The notes beneath the pieces are model-generated. The model ran no database searches, was not told where the DNA came from, and saw nothing but the letters and a program-made list of their open reading frames with translations. A program made the position numbers and the translations under genes. Shown here one piece after another: positions 23,857 to 38,000 of a stretch of 64,000 nt of DNA. Source of the DNA: Anthopleura xanthogrammica (Eukaryota; Cnidaria; Anthozoa; Actiniaria; Actiniidae); the NCBI GenBank assembly GCA_964019055.1, contig OZ025211.1:12970400-13034399 (forward strand), written 5' to 3'. How positions within the stretch are numbered: position 1 is the stretch's first letter; the number at the start of each line of letters is the position of its first letter.

Positions 23857-24173
23857 TGACCTTTTTTCAGCAAAAATGCTTTTTTCTCAGCAAAACACTC
23901 TTTTTCTCACCACAAATGTGCTGTTCGCGCCCAAAATGTGCTTTCAGCAGTGAAAACGTCGTGTTATCGGGAAAAGAAAATTCTCAGCCAAAAAAAAATG
24001 TTCAGCCAAAAACCCCTTTTTTCACCAAAAATCTCATTTTCTCACCAAAAACTTCATTTTATCAGCCAAAACGTCGTGTTTTCAGCCAATACGTTGTTTT
24101 CACCAGCAATAATGTCGTATTTTTTGCAAAAAAGTCATCCCATCAGCAAAAAACCTCATTGTTAGGGTTAAAA

Positions 24174-24767
24174 TGACCTTTTTTCAGCAAAACACTCTTT
24201 TTCTCACCACAAATGTGCTGTACGCGCCCAAAATGTGCTTTTAGCAGTGAAAACATCGTGTTATCGGCAAAAGAAAATTCTCAGCCAAAAAAAAATGTAC
24301 AGCAAAAAACACCTTTTTACACCAAAAATCTCATTTTCTCACCAAAAACTTCATTTTATCAGCCAAAACGTCGTGTTTTCAGCCAATACGTTGTTTTCAC
24401 CAGCAATAATGTCGTATTTTTGGCAAAAAAGTCATCCCATCAGCAAAAAACCTCATTGTTAGGGTTAAAATGACCTTTTTTCAGCAAAACACTCTTTTTC
24501 TCACCACAAATGTGCTGTACGCGCCCAAAATGTGCTTTTAGCAGTGAAAACATCGTGTTATCGGCAAAAGAAAATTCTCAGCCAAAAAAAAATGTTCAGC
24601 CAAAAACCCCTTTTTTCACCAAAAATCTCATTTTCTCACCAAAAACTTCATTTTATCAGCCAAAACGTCGTGTTTTCAGCCAATACGTTGTTTTCACCAG
24701 CAATAATGTCGTGTTTTTGGCAAAAAAGTCATCCCATCAGCAAAAAACCTCATTGTTAGGGTTAAAA
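24174..24767 (+). repeat. Two adjacent 297-bp monomers
   Basis: Monomers at 24174-24470 and 24471-24767 both lack the same 20-bp block as the monomer at 23560 and share CTGTACGCGC and GAAAACATCGTG with it. The 317-bp monomer between (23857-24173) and the last 297-bp monomer share AAAAACCCCTTTTTTC, a further sign of short-range exchange in this cluster. Confidence 0.92.
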
Positions 24768-27307
24768 TGACCTTTTTTCAGCAGAAATGCTTTTTTCTCA
24801 GCAAAACACTCTTTTTCTCACCACAAATGTGCTGTTCGCGCCCAAAATGTGCTTTTAGCAGTGAAAACGTCGTGTTATCGGCAAAAGAAAATTCTCAGCC
24901 AAAAAAAAATTTTCAGCCAAAAACACCTTTTTATACCAAAAATCTCATTTTCTCACCAAAAACTTCATTTTATCAGCCAAAACATCGTGTTTTCAGCCAA
25001 TACGTTGTTTTCACCAGCAATAATGTCGTGTTTTTGGCAAAAAAGTCATCCCATCAGCAAAAAACCTCATTGTTAGGGTTAAAATGACCTTTTTTCAGCA
25101 AAAATGCTTTTTTCTCAGCAAAACACTCTTTTTCTTACCACAAATGTGCTGTTCGCGCCCAAAATGTGCTTTTAGCAGTGAAAACGTCGTGTTATCGGCA
25201 AAAGAAAATTCTCAGCCAAAAAAAAATGTTCAGCAAAAAACACCTTTTTTCACCAAAAATCTCATTTTCTCACCAAAAACTTCATTTTATCAGCCAAAAC
25301 GTCGTGTTTTCAGCCAATACGTTGTTTTCACCAGCAATAATGTCGTGTTTTTGGCAAAAAAGTCATCCCATCAGCAAAAAACCTCATTGTTAGGGTTAAA
25401 ATGACCTTTTTTCAGCCAAAATGCTTTTTTCTCAGCAAAACACTCTTTTTCTCACCACAAATGTGCTGTTCGCGCCCAAAATGTGCTTTTAGCAGTGAAA
25501 ACGTCGTGTTATCGGCAAAAGAAAATTCTCAGCCAAAAAAAATTTTTTCAGCAAAAAACACCTTTTTTCACCAAAAATCTCATTTTCTCACCACAAACTT
25601 CATTTTATCAGCCAAAACGTCGTGTTTTCAGCCAATACGTTGTTTTCACCAGCAATAATGTCGTGTTTTTGGCAAAAAAGTCATCCCATCAGCAAAAAAC
25701 CTCATTGTTAGGGTTAAAATGACCTTTTTTCAGCAAAAATGCTTTTGTCTCAGCAAAACACTCTTTTTCTCACCACAAATGTGCTGTTCGCGCCCAAAAT
25801 GTGCTTTTAGCAGTGATAACGTCGTGTTATCGGCAAAAGAAAATTCTCAGCCAAAAAAAAAAATTTCAGCCAAAAACACCTTTTTTCACCAAAAATCTCA
25901 TTTTCTCACCAAAAACTTCATTTTATCAGCCAAAACGTCGTGTTTTCAGCCAATACGTTGTTTTCACCAGCAATAATGTCGTGTTTTTGGCAAAAAAGTC
26001 ATCCCATCAGCAAAAAACCTCATTGTTAGGGTTAAAATGACCTTTTTTCAGCAAAAATGCTTTTTTCTCAGCAAAACACTCTTTTTCTCACCACAAATGT
26101 GCTGTTCGCGCCCAAAATGTGCTTTTAGCAGTGAAAACGTCGTGTTATCGGCAAAAGAAAATTCTCAGCCAAAAAAAAATGTTCAGCCAAAAACACCTTT
26201 TTTCACCAAAAATCTCATTTTCTCACCAAAATTTTCATTTTATCAGCCAAAACGTCGTGTTTTCAGCCAATACGTTGTTTTCATCAGCAATAATGTCGTG
26301 TTTTTGGCAAAAAAGTCATCCCATCAGCAAAAAACCTCATTGTTAGGGTTAAAATGACCTTTTTTCAGCAAAAATGCTTTTTTCTCAGCAAAACACTCTT
26401 TTTCTCACCACAAATGTGCTGTTCGCGCCCAAAATGTGCTTTTAGCAGTGAAAACGTCGTGTTATCGGCAAAAGAAAATTCTCAGCCAAAAAAAAATGTT
26501 CAGCCAAAAACACCTTTTTTCACCAAAAATCTCATTTTCTCACCAAAAACTTCATTTTATCAGCCAAAACGTCGTGTTTTCAGCCAATACGTTGTTTTCA
26601 TCAGCAATAATGTCGTGTTTTTGGCAAAAAAGTCATCCCATCAGCAAAAAACCTCATTGTTAGGGTTAAAATGACCTTTTTTCAGCAAAAATGCTTTTTT
26701 CTCAGCAAAACACTCTTTTTCTCACCACAAATGTGCTGTTCGCGCCCAAAATGTGCTTTTAGCAGTGAAAACGTCGTGTTATCGGCAAAAGAAAATTCTC
26801 AGCCAAAAAAAAATGTTCAGCCAAAAACACCTTTTTTCACCAAAAATCTCATTTTCTCACCAAAAACTTCATTTTATCAGCCAAAACGTCGTGTTTTCAG
26901 CCAATACGTTGTTTTCATCAGCAATAATGTCGTGTTTTTGGCAAAAAAGTCATCCCATCAGCAAAAAACCTCATTGTTAGGGTTAAAATGACCTTTTTTC
27001 AGCAAAAATGCTTTTTTCTCAGCAAAACACTCTTTTTCTCACCACAAATGTGCTGTTCGCGCCCAAAATGTGCTTTTAGCAGTGAAAACGTCGTGTTATC
27101 GGCAAAAGAAAATTCTCAGCCAAAAAAAAATAATTTCAGCCAAAAACACCTTTTTTCACCAAAAATCTCATTTTCTCACCAAAAACTTCATTTTATCAGA
27201 CAAAACGTCGTGTTTTCAGCCAATACGTTGTTTTCACCAGCAATAATGTCGTGTTTTTGGCAAAAAAGTCATCCCATCAGCAAAAAACCTCATTGTTAGG
27301 GTTAAAA

Positions 27308-27943
27308 TGACCTTTTTTCAGCAAAAATGCTTTTTTCTCAGCAAAACACTCTTTTTCTCACCACAAATGTGCTGTTCGCGCCCAAAATGTGCTTTTAGCA
27401 GTGAAAACGTCGTGTTATCGGCAAAAGAAAATTCTCAGCCAAAAAAAATGTTCAGCCAAAAACACCTTTTTTCACCAAAAATCTCATTTTCTCACCAAAA
27501 ACTTCATTTTATCAGCCAAAACGTCGTGTTTTCAGCCAATACGCTGTTTTCACCAGCAACAATGTCGTTTTTTTGGCAAAAAAAGTCATCCCATCAGCAA
27601 AAAACCTCATTGTTAGGGTTAAAATGACCTTTTTTCAGCAAAAATGCTTTTTTCTCAGCAAAACACTCTTTTTCTCACCACAAATGTGCTGTTCGCGCCC
27701 AAAATGTGCTTTTAGCAGTGAAAACGTCGTGTTATCGGCAAAAGAAAATTCTCAGCCAAAAAAAAAAATTTCAGCCAAAAACACCTTTTTTCACCAAAAA
27801 TCTCATTTTCTCACCAAAAACTTCATTTTATCAGCCAAAACGTCGTGTTTTCAGCCAATACGCTGTTTTCACCAGCAACAATGTCGTTTTTTTGGCAAAA
27901 AAAGTCATCCCATCAGCAAAAAACCTCATTGTTAGGGTTAAAA
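27308..27943 (+). repeat. Pair of sister monomers with ACGCTGTTTTC
   Basis: Two neighbouring monomers share ACGCTGTTTTCACCAGCAAC and TGTCGTTTTTTTGGC in blocks 13-14, a combination I saw nowhere else in the window. They differ in the A-run of block 7. A local duplication of a single monomer is the simplest explanation. Confidence 0.85.
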
Positions 27944-28261
27944 TGACCTTTTTTCAGCAAAAATGCTTTTTTCTCAGCAAAACACTCTTTTTCTCACCAC
28001 AAATGTGCTGTTCGCGCCCAAAATGTGCTTTTAGCAGTGAAAACGTCGTGTTATCGGCAAAAGAAAATTCTCAGCCAAAAAAAAAAATTTCAGCCAAAAA
28101 CACCTTTTTTCACCAAAAATCTCATTTTCTCACCAAAAACTTCATTTTATCAGCCAAAACGTCGTGTTTTCAGCCAATACGTTGTTTTCACCAGCAATAA
28201 TGTCGTGTTTTTGGCAAAAAAGTCATCCCATCAGCAAAAAACCTCATTGTTAGGGTTAAAA

Positions 28262-30163
28262 TGACCTTTTTTCAGCAAAAATGCTTTTTTCTCAGCAAAA
28301 CACTCTTTTTCTCACCACAAATGTGCTGTTCGCGCCCAAAATGTGCTTTTAGCAGTGAAAACGTCGTGTTATCGGCAAAAGAAAATTCTCAGCCAAAAAA
28401 AAATGTACAGCAAAAAACACCTTTTTTCACCAAAAATCTCATTTTCTCACCAAAAACTTCATTTTATCAGCCAAAACGTCGTGTTTTCAGCCAATACGTT
28501 GTTTTCACCAGCAATAATGTCGTGTTTTTGGCAAAAAAGTCATCCCATCAGCAAAAAACCTCATTGTTAGGGTTAAAATGACCTTTTTTCAGCAAAAATG
28601 CTTTTTTCTCAGCAAAACACTCTTTTTCTCACCACAAATGTGCTGTTCGCGCCCAAAATGTGCTTTTAGCAGTGAAAACGTCGTGTTATCGGCAAAAGAA
28701 AATTCTCAGCCAAAAAAAAATGTACAGCAAAAAACACCTTTTTTCACCAAAAATCTCATTTTCTCACCAAAAACTTCATTTTATCAGCCAAAACGTCGTG
28801 TTTTCAGCCAATACGTTGTTTTCACCAGCAATAATGTCGTGTTTTTGGCAAAAAAGTCATCCCATCAGCAAAAAACCTCATTGTTAGGGTTAAAATGACC
28901 TTTTTTCAGCAAAAATGCTTTTTTCTCAGCAAAACACTCTTTTTCTCACCACAAATGTGCTGTTCGCGCCCAAAATGTGCTTTTAGCAGTGAAAACGTCG
29001 TGTTATCGGCAAAAGAAAATTCTCAGCCAAAAAAAAATGTTCAGCCAAAAACACCTTTTTTCACCAAAAATCTCATTTTCTCACCAAAAACTTCATTTTA
29101 TCAGCCAAAACGTCGTGTTTTCAGCCAATACGTTGTTTTCACCAGCAATAATGTCGTGTTTTTGGCAAAAAAGTCATCCCATCAGCAAAAAACCTCATTG
29201 TTAGGGTTAAAATGACCTTTTTTCAGCAAAAATGCTTTTTTCTCAGCAAAACACTCTTTTTCTCACCACAAATGTGCTGTTCGCGCCCAAAATGTGCTTT
29301 TAGCAGTGAAAACGTCGTGTTATCGGCAAAAGAAAATTCTCAGCCAAAAAAAAATGTACAGCAAAAAACACCTTTTTTCACCAAAAATCTCATTTTCTCA
29401 CCAAAAACTTCATTTTATCAGCCAAAACGTCGTGTTTTCAGCCAATACGTTGTTTTCACCAGCAATAATGTCGTGTTTTTGGCAAAAAAGTCATCCCATC
29501 AGCAAAAAACCTCATTGTTAGGGTTAAAATGACCTTTTTTCAGCAAAAATGCTTTTTTCTCAGCAAAACACTCTTTTTCTCACCACAAATGTGCTGTTCG
29601 CGCCCAAAATGTGCTTTTAGCAGTGAAAACGTCGTGTTATCGGCAAAAGAAAATTCTCAGCCAAAAAAAAATGTACAGCAAAAAACACCTTTTTTCACCA
29701 AAAATCTCATTTTCTCACCAAAAACTTCATTTTATCAGCCAAAACGTCGTGTTTTCAGCCAATACGTTGTTTTCACCAGCAATAATGTCGTGTTTTTGGC
29801 AAAAAAGTCATCCCATCAGCAAAAAACCTCATTGTTAGGGTTAAAATGACCTTTTTTCAGCAAAAATGCTTTTTTCTCAGCAAAACACTCTTTTTCTCAC
29901 CACAAATGTGCTGTTCGCGCCCAAAATGTGCTTTTAGCAGTGAAAACGTCGTGTTATCGGCAAAAGAAAATTCTCAGCCAAAAAAAAATGTTCAGCCAAA
30001 AACACCTTTTTTCACCAAAAATCTCATTTTCTCACCAAAAACTTCATTTTATCAGCCAAAACGTCGTGTTTTCAGCCAATACGTTGTTTTCACCAGCAAT
30101 AATGTCGTGTTTTTGGCAAAAAAGTCATCCCATCAGCAAAAAACCTCATTGTTAGGGTTAAAA
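28262..30163 (+). repeat. Trimer higher-order repeat, two copies of 951 bp
   Basis: Two monomers with AAATGTACAGCAAAAAACACC-type block 8 (key feature GTACAGC) are followed by one with GTTCAGCC, and the three-monomer set occurs twice: 28262-29212 and 29213-30163. Both copies are exactly 951 bp (3 x 317). Otherwise the monomers are close to consensus, so the amplification looks recent. Confidence 0.85.
29847..30163 (+). repeat. Representative 317-bp monomer made of 16 subunits of about 20 bp
   Basis: This monomer is close to the array consensus and shows its internal structure. Reading from its start it divides into 16 related blocks of 20, 20, 20, 20, 20, 20, 22, 14, 19, 20, 20, 20, 20, 20, 22 and 20 bp, totalling 317. 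Examples are block 1 TGACCTTTTTTCAGCAAAAA, block 2 TGCTTTTTTCTCAGCAAAAC, block 10 TCTCATTTTCTCACCAAAAA, block 11 CTTCATTTTATCAGCCAAAA and block 12 CGTCGTGTTTTCAGCCAATA. Nearly all follow the plan: 3-5 mixed bases, T-run, a CAGC/CACC-like core, A-run. Block 8 is truncated to 14 bp, and block 7 ends in a variable A9 run. The simplest reading is an ancestral 20-bp repeat that diverged and was then re-amplified as a 16-mer. Single-block gains and losses elsewhere in the array support these block boundaries. Confidence 0.9.
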
Positions 30164-32065
30164 TGACCTTTTTTCAGCAAAAATGCTTTTTTCTCAGCAA
30201 AACACTCTTTTTCTCACCACAAATGTGCTGTTCGCGCCCAAAATGTGCTTTTAGCAGTGAAAACGTCGTGTTATCGGCAAAAGAAAATTCTCAGCCAAAA
30301 AAAAATGTTCAGCCAAAAACACCTTTTTTCACCAAAAATCTCATTTTCTCACCAAAAACTTCATTTTATCAGCCAAAACGTCGTGTTTTCAGCCAATACG
30401 TTGTTTTCACCAGCAATAATGTCGTGTTTTTGGCAAAAAAGTCATCCCATCAGCAAAAAACCTCATTGTTAGGGTTAAAATGACCTTTTTTCAGCAAAAA
30501 TGCTTTTTTCTCAGCAAAACACTCTTTTTCTCACCACAAATGTGCTGTTCGCGCCCAAAATGTGCTTTTAGCAGTGAAAACGTCGTGTTATCGGCAAAAG
30601 AAAATTCTCAGCCAAAAAAAAATTTTCAGCCAAAAACACCTTTTTTCACCAAAAATCTCATTTTCTCACCAAAAACTTCATTTTATCAGCCAAAACGTCG
30701 TGTTTTCAGCCAATACGTTGTTTTCACCAGCAATAATGTCGTGTTTTTGGCAAAAAAGTCATCCCATCAGCAAAAAACCTCATTGTTAGGGTTAAAATGA
30801 CCTTTTTTCAGCAAAAATGCTTTTTTCTCAGCAAAACACTCTTTTTCTCACCACAAATGTGCTGTTCGCGCCCAAAATGTGCTTTTAGCAGTGAAAACGT
30901 CGTGTTATCGGCAAAAGAAAATTCTCAGCCAAAAAAAAATGTTCAGCCAAAAACACCTTTTTTCACCAAAAATCTCATTTTCTCACCAAAAACTTCATTT
31001 TATCAGACAAAACGTCGTGTTTTCAGCCAATACGTTGTTTTCACCAGCAATAATGTCGTGTTTTTGGCAAAAAAGTCATCCCATCAGCAAAAAACCTCAT
31101 TGTTAGGGTTAAAATGACCTTTTTTCAGCAAAAATGCTTTTTTCTCAGCAAAACACTCTTTTTCTCACCACAAATGTGCTGTTCGCGCCCAAAATGTGCT
31201 TTTAGCAGTGAAAACGTCGTGTTATCGGCAAAAGAAAATTCTCAGCCAAAAAAAAATGTTCAGCCAAAAACACCTTTTTTCACCAAAAATCTCATTTTCT
31301 CACCAAAAACTTCATTTTATCAGACAAAACGTCGTGTTTTCAGCCAATACGTTGTTTTAACCAGCAATAATGTCGTGTTTTTGGCAAAAAAGTCATCCCA
31401 TCAGCAAAAAACCTCATTGTTAGGGTTAAAATGACCTTTTTTCAGCCAAAATGCTTTTTTCTCAGCAAAACACTCTTTTTCTCACCACAAATGTGCTGTT
31501 CGCGCCCAAAATGTGCTTTTAGCAGTGAAAACGTCGTGTTATCGGCAAAAGAAAATTCTCAGCCAAAAAAAAATGTTCAGCCAAAAACACCTTTTTTCAC
31601 CAAAAATCTCATTTTCTCACCAAAAACTTCATTTTATCAGCCAAAACGTCGTGTTTTCAGCCAATACGTTGTTTTCACCAGCAATAATGTCGTGTTTTTG
31701 GCAAAAAAGTCATCCCATCAGCAAAAAACCTCATTGTTAGGGTTAAAATGACCTTTTTTCAGCAAAAATGCTTTTTTCTCAGCAAAACACTCTTTTTCTC
31801 ACCACAAATGTGCTGTTCGCGCCCAAAATGTGCTTTTAGCAGTGAAAACGTCGTGTTATCGGCAAAAGAAAATTCTCAGCCAAAAAAAAATTTTCAGCCA
31901 AAAACACCTTTTTTCACCAAAAATCTCATTTTCTCACCAAAAACTTCATTTTATCAGCCAAAACGTCGTGTTTTCAGCCAATACGTTGTTTTCACCAGCA
32001 ATAATGTCGTGTTTTTGGCAAAAAAGTCATCCCATCAGCAAAAAACCTCATTGTTAGGGTTAAAA

Positions 32066-35000
32066 TGACCTTTTTTCAGCAAAAATGCTTTTTTCTCAGC
32101 AAAACACTCTTTTTCTCACCACAAATGTGCTGTTCGCGCCCAAAATGTGCTTTTAGCAGTGAAAACGTCGTGTTATCGGCAAAAGAAAATTCTCAGCCAA
32201 AAAAAAATGTTCAGCCAAAAACACCTTTTTTCACCAAAAATCTCATTTTCTCACCAAAAACTTCATTTTATCAGCCAAAACGTCGTGTTTTCAGCCAATA
32301 CGTTGTTTTCACCAGCAATAATGTCGTGTTTTTGGCAAAAAAGTCATCCCATCAGCTAAAAACCTCATTGTTAGGGTTAAAATGACCTTTTTTCAGCCAA
32401 AATGCTTTTTTCTCAGCAAAACACTCTTTTTCTCACCACAAATGTGCTGTTCGCGCCCAAAATGTGCTTTTAGCAGTGAAAACGTCGTGTTATCGGCAAA
32501 AGAAAATTCTCAGCCAAAAAAAAATTTTCAGCAAAAAACACCTTTTTTCACCACAAATCTCATTTTCTCACCAAAAACTTCATTTTATCAGCCAAAACGT
32601 CGTGTTTTCAGCCAATACGTTGTTTTCATCAGCAATAATGTCGTGTTTTTGGCAAAAAAGTCATCCCATCAGCAAAAAACCTCATTGTTAGGGTTAAAAT
32701 GACCTTTTTTCAGCAAAAATGCTTTTTTCTCAGCAAAACACTCTTTTTCTCACCACAAATGTGCTGTTCGCGCCCAAAATGTGCTTTTAGCAGTGAAAAC
32801 GTCGTGTTATCGGCAAAAGAAAATTCTCAGCCAAAAAAAAATGTTCAGCCAAAAACACCTTTTTTCACCAAAAATCTCATTTTCTCACCAAAAACTTCAT
32901 TTTATCAGACAAAACGTCGTGTTTTCAGCCAATACGTTGTTTTAACCAGCAATAATGTCGTGTTTTTGGCAAAAAAGTCATCCCATCAGCAAAAAACCTC
33001 ATTGTTAGGGTTAAAATGACCTTTTTTCAGCAAAAATGCTTTTTTCTCAGCAAAACACTCTTTTTCTCACCACAAATGTGCTGTTCGCGCCCAAAATGTG
33101 CTTTTAGCAGTGAAAACGTCGTGTTATCGGCAAAAGAAAATTCTCAGCCAAAAAAAAATGTTCAGCCAAAAACACCTTTTTTCACCAAAAATCTCATTTT
33201 CTCAACAAAAACTTCATTTTATCAGCCAAAACGTCGTGTTTTCAGCCAATACGTTGTTTTCACCAGCAATAATGTCGTGTTTTTGGCAAAAAAGTCATCC
33301 CATCAGCAAAAAACCTCATTTTTAGGGTTAAAATGACCTTTTTTCAGCCAAAATGCTTTTTTCTCAGCAAAACACTCTTTTTCTCACCACAAATGTGCTG
33401 TTCGCGCCCAAAATGTGCTTTTAGCAGTGAAAACGTCGTGTTATCGGCAAAAGAAAATTCTCAGCCAAAAAAAAATGTTCAGCCAAAAACACCTTTTTTC
33501 ACCAAAAATCTCATTTTCTCACCAAAAACTTCATTTTATCAGACAAAACGTCGTGTTTTCAGCCAATACGTTGTTTTCACCAGCAATAATGTCGTGTTTT
33601 TGGCAAAAAAGTCATCCCATCAGCAAAAAACCTCATTGTTAGGGTTAAAATGACCTTTTTTCAGCAAAAATGCTTTTTTCTCAGCAAAACACTCTTTTTC
33701 TCACCACAAATGTGCTGTTCGCGCCCAAAATGTGCTTTTAGCAGTGAAAACGTCGTGTTATCGGCAAAAGAAAATTCTCAGCCAAAAAAAAATGTTCAGC
33801 CAAAAACACCTTTTTTCACCAAAAATCTCATTTTCTCACCAAAAACTTCATTTTATCAGCCAAAACGTCGTGTTTTCAGCCAATACGTTGTTTTCACCAG
33901 CAATAATGTCGTGTTTTTGGCAAAAAAGTCATCCCATCAGCTAAAAACCTCATTGTTAGGGTTAAAATGACCTTTTTTCAGCCAAAATGCTTTTTTCTCA
34001 GCAAAACACTCTTTTTCTCACCACAAATGTGCTGTTCGCGCCCAAAATGTGCTTTTAGCAGTGAAAACGTCGTGTTATCGGCAAAAGAAAATTCTCAGCC
34101 AAAAAAAAATGTTCAGCCAAAAACACCTTTTTTCACCAAAAATCTCATTTTCTCACCAAAAACTTCATTTTATCAGCCAAAACGTCGTGTTTTCAGCCAA
34201 TACGTTGTTTTCACCAGCAATAATGTCGTGTTTTTGGCAAAAAAGTCATCCCATCAGCAAAAAACCTCATTGTTAGGGTTAAAATGACCTTTTTTCAGCA
34301 AAAATGCTTTTTTCTCAGCAAAACACTCTTTTTCTCACCACAAATGTGCTGTTCGCGCCCAAAATGTGCTTTTAGCAGTGAAAACGTCGTGTTATCGGCA
34401 AAAGAAAATTCTCAGCCAAAAAAAAATGTTCAGCCAAAAACACCTTTTTTCACCAAAAATCTCATTTTCTCACCAAAAACTTCATTTTATCAGCCAAAAC
34501 GTCGTGTTTTCAGCCAATACGTTGTTTTCACCAGCAATAATGTCGTGTTTTTGGCAAAAAAGTCATCCCATCAGCTAAAAACCTCATTGTTAGGGTTAAA
34601 ATGACCTTTTTTCAGCAAAAATGCTTTTTTCTCAGCAAAACACTCTTTTTCTCACCACAAATGTGCTGTTCGCGCCCAAAATGTGCTTTTAGCAGTGAAA
34701 ACGTCGTGTTATCGGCAAAAGAAAATTCTCAGCCAAAAAAAAATGTTCAGCCAAAAACACCTTTTTTCACCACAAATCTCATTTTCTCACCAAAAACTTC
34801 ATTTTATCAGCCAAAACGTCGTGTTTTCAGCCAATACGTTGTTTTCATCAGCAATAATGTCGTGTTTTTGGCAAAAAAGTCATCCCATCAGCAAAAAACC
34901 TCATTGTTAGGGTTAAAATGACCTTTTTTCAGCAAAAATGCTTTTTTCTCAGCAAAACACTCTTTTTCTCACCACAAATGTGCTGTTCGCGCCCAAAATG

Positions 35001-38000
35001 TGCTTTTAGCAGTGAAAACGTCGTGTTATCGGCAAAAGAAAATTCTCAGCCAAAAAAAAATGTTCAGCCAAAAACACCTTTTTTCACCAAAAATCTCATT
35101 TTCTCACCAAAAACTTCATTTTATCAGCCAAAACGTCGTGTTTTCAGCCAATACGTTGTTTTCACCAGCAATAATGTCGTGTTTTTGGCAAAAAAGTCAT
35201 CCCATCAGCAAAAAACCTCATTGTTAGGGTTAAAATGACCTTTTTTCAGCAAAAATGCTTTTTTCTCAGCAAAACACTCTTTTTCTCACCACAAATGTGC
35301 TGTTCGCGCCCAAAATGTGCTTTTAGCAGTGAAAACGTCGTGTTATCGGCAAAAGAAAATTCTCAGCCAAAAAAAAATGTTCAGCCAAAAACACCTTTTT
35401 TCACCAAAAATCTCATTTTCTCACCAAAAACTTCATTTTATCAGCCAAAATGTCGTGTTTTCAGCCAATACGTTGTTTTCACCAGCAATAATGTCGTGTT
35501 TTTGGCAAAAAAGTCATCCCATCAGCAAAAAACCTCATTGTTAGGGTTAAAATGACCTTTTTTCAGCAAAAATGCTTTTTTCTCAGCAAAATACTCTTTT
35601 TCTCACCACAAATGTGCTGTTCGCGCCCAAAATGTGCTTTTAGCAGTGAAAACGTCGTGTTATCGGCAAAAGAAAATTCTCAGCCAAAAAAAAATGTTCA
35701 GCCAAAAACACCTTTTTTCACCAAAAATCTCATTTTCTCACCAAAAACTTCATTTTATCAGCCAAAACGTCGTGTTTTCAGCCAATACGTTGTTTTCACC
35801 AGCAATAATGTCGTGTTTTTGGCAAAAAAGTCATCCCATCAGCAAAAAACCTCATTGTTAGGGTTAAAATGACCTTTTTTCAGCAAAAATGCTTTTTTCT
35901 CAGCAAAACACTCTTTTTCTCACCACAAATGTGCTGTTCGCGCCCAAAATGTGCTTTTAGCAGTGAAAACGTCGTGTTATCGGCAAAAGAAAATTCTCAG
36001 CCAAAAAAAAATGTTCAGCCAAAAACACCTTTTTTCACCAAAAATCTCATTTTCTCACCAAAAACTTCATTTTATCAGCCAAAACGTCGTGTTTTCAGCC
36101 AATACGTTGTTTTCACCAGCAATAATGTCGTGTTTTTGGCAAAAAAGTCATCCCATCAGCTAAAAACCTCATTGTTAGGGTTAAAATGACCTTTTTTCAG
36201 CAAAAATGCTTTTTTCTCAGCAAAACACTCTTTTTCTCACCACAAATGTGCTGTTCGCGCCCAAAATGTGCTTTTAGCAGTGAAAACGTCGTGTTATCGG
36301 CAAAAGAAAATTCTCAGCCAAAAAAAAATGTTCAGCAAAAAACACCTTTTTTCACCACAAATCTCATTTTCTCACCAAAAACTTCATTTTATCAGCCAAA
36401 ACGTCGTGTTTTCAGCCAATACGTTGTTTTCATCAGCAATAATGTCGTGTTTTTAGCAAAAAAGTCATCCCATCAGCAAAAAACCTCATTGTTAGGGTTA
36501 AAATGACCTTTTTTCAGCAAAAATGCTTTTTTCTCAGCAAAACACTCTTTTTCTCACCACAAATGTGCTGTTCGCGCCCAAAATGTGCTTTTAGCAGTGA
36601 AAACGTCGTGTTATCGGCAAAAGAAAATTCTCAGCCAAAAAAAAATTTTCAGCAAAAAACACCTTTTTTCACCACAAATCTCATTTTCTCACCAAAAACT
36701 TCATTTTATCAGCCAAAACGTCGTGTTTTCAGCCAATACGTTGTTTTCATCAGCAATAATGTCGTGTTTTTAGCAAAAAAGTCATCCCATCAGCAAAAAA
36801 CCTCATTGTTAGGGTTAAAATGACCTTTTTTCAGCAAAAATACTTTTTTCTCAGCAAAACACTCTTTTTCTCACCACAAATGTGCTGTTCGCGCCCAAAA
36901 TGTGCTTTTAGCAGTGAAAACGTCGTGTTATCGGCAAAAGAAAATTCTCAGCCAAAAAAAAATGTTCAGCCAAAAACACCTTTTTTCACCAAAAATCTCA
37001 TTTTCTCACCAAAAACTTCATTTTATCAGCCAAAACGTCGTGTTTTCAGCCAATACGTTGTTTTCACCAGCAATAATGTCGTGTTTTTGGCAAAAAAGTC
37101 ATCCCATCAGCAAAAAACCTCATTGTTAGGGTTAAAATGACCTTTTTTCAGCAAAAATGCTTTTTTCTCAGCAAAACACTCTTTTTCTCACCACAAATGT
37201 GCTGTTCGCGCCCAAAATGTGCTTTTAGCAGTGAAAACGTCGTGTTATCGGCAAAAGAAAATTCTCAGCCAAAAAAAAATGTTCAGCCAAAAACACCTTT
37301 TTTCACCAAAAATCTCATTTTCTCACCAAAAACTTCATTTTATCAGCCAAAACGTCGTGTTTTCAGCCAATACGTTGTTTTCACCAGCAATAATGTCGTG
37401 TTTTTGGCAAAAAAGTCATCCCATCAGCAAAAAACCTCATTGTTAGGGTTAAAATGACCTTTTTTCAGCAAAAATGCTTTTTTCTCAGCAAAACACTCTT
37501 TTTCTCACCACAAATGTGCTGTTCGCGCCCAAAATGTGCTTTTAGCAGTGAAAACGTCGTGTTATCGGCAAAAGAAAATTCTCAGCCAAAAAAAAATGTT
37601 CAGCCAAAAACACCTTTTTTCACCAAAAATCTCATTTTCTCACCAAAAACTTCATTTTATCAGCCAAAACGTCGTGTTTTCAGCCAATACGTTGTTTTCA
37701 CCAGCAATAATGTCGTGTTTTTGGCAAAAAAGTCATCCCATCAGCTAAAAACCTCATTGTTAGGGTTAAAATGACCTTTTTTCAGCAAAAATGCTTTTTT
37801 CTCAGCAAAACACTCTTTTTCTCACCACAAATGTGCTGTTCGCGCCCAAAATGTGCTTTTAGCAGTGAAAACGTCGTGTTATCGGCAAAAGAAAATTCTC
37901 AGCCAAAAAAAAATGTTCAGCAAAAAACACCTTTTTTCACCACAAATCTCATTTTCTCACCAAAAACTTCATTTTATCAGCCAAAACGTCGTGTTTTCAG

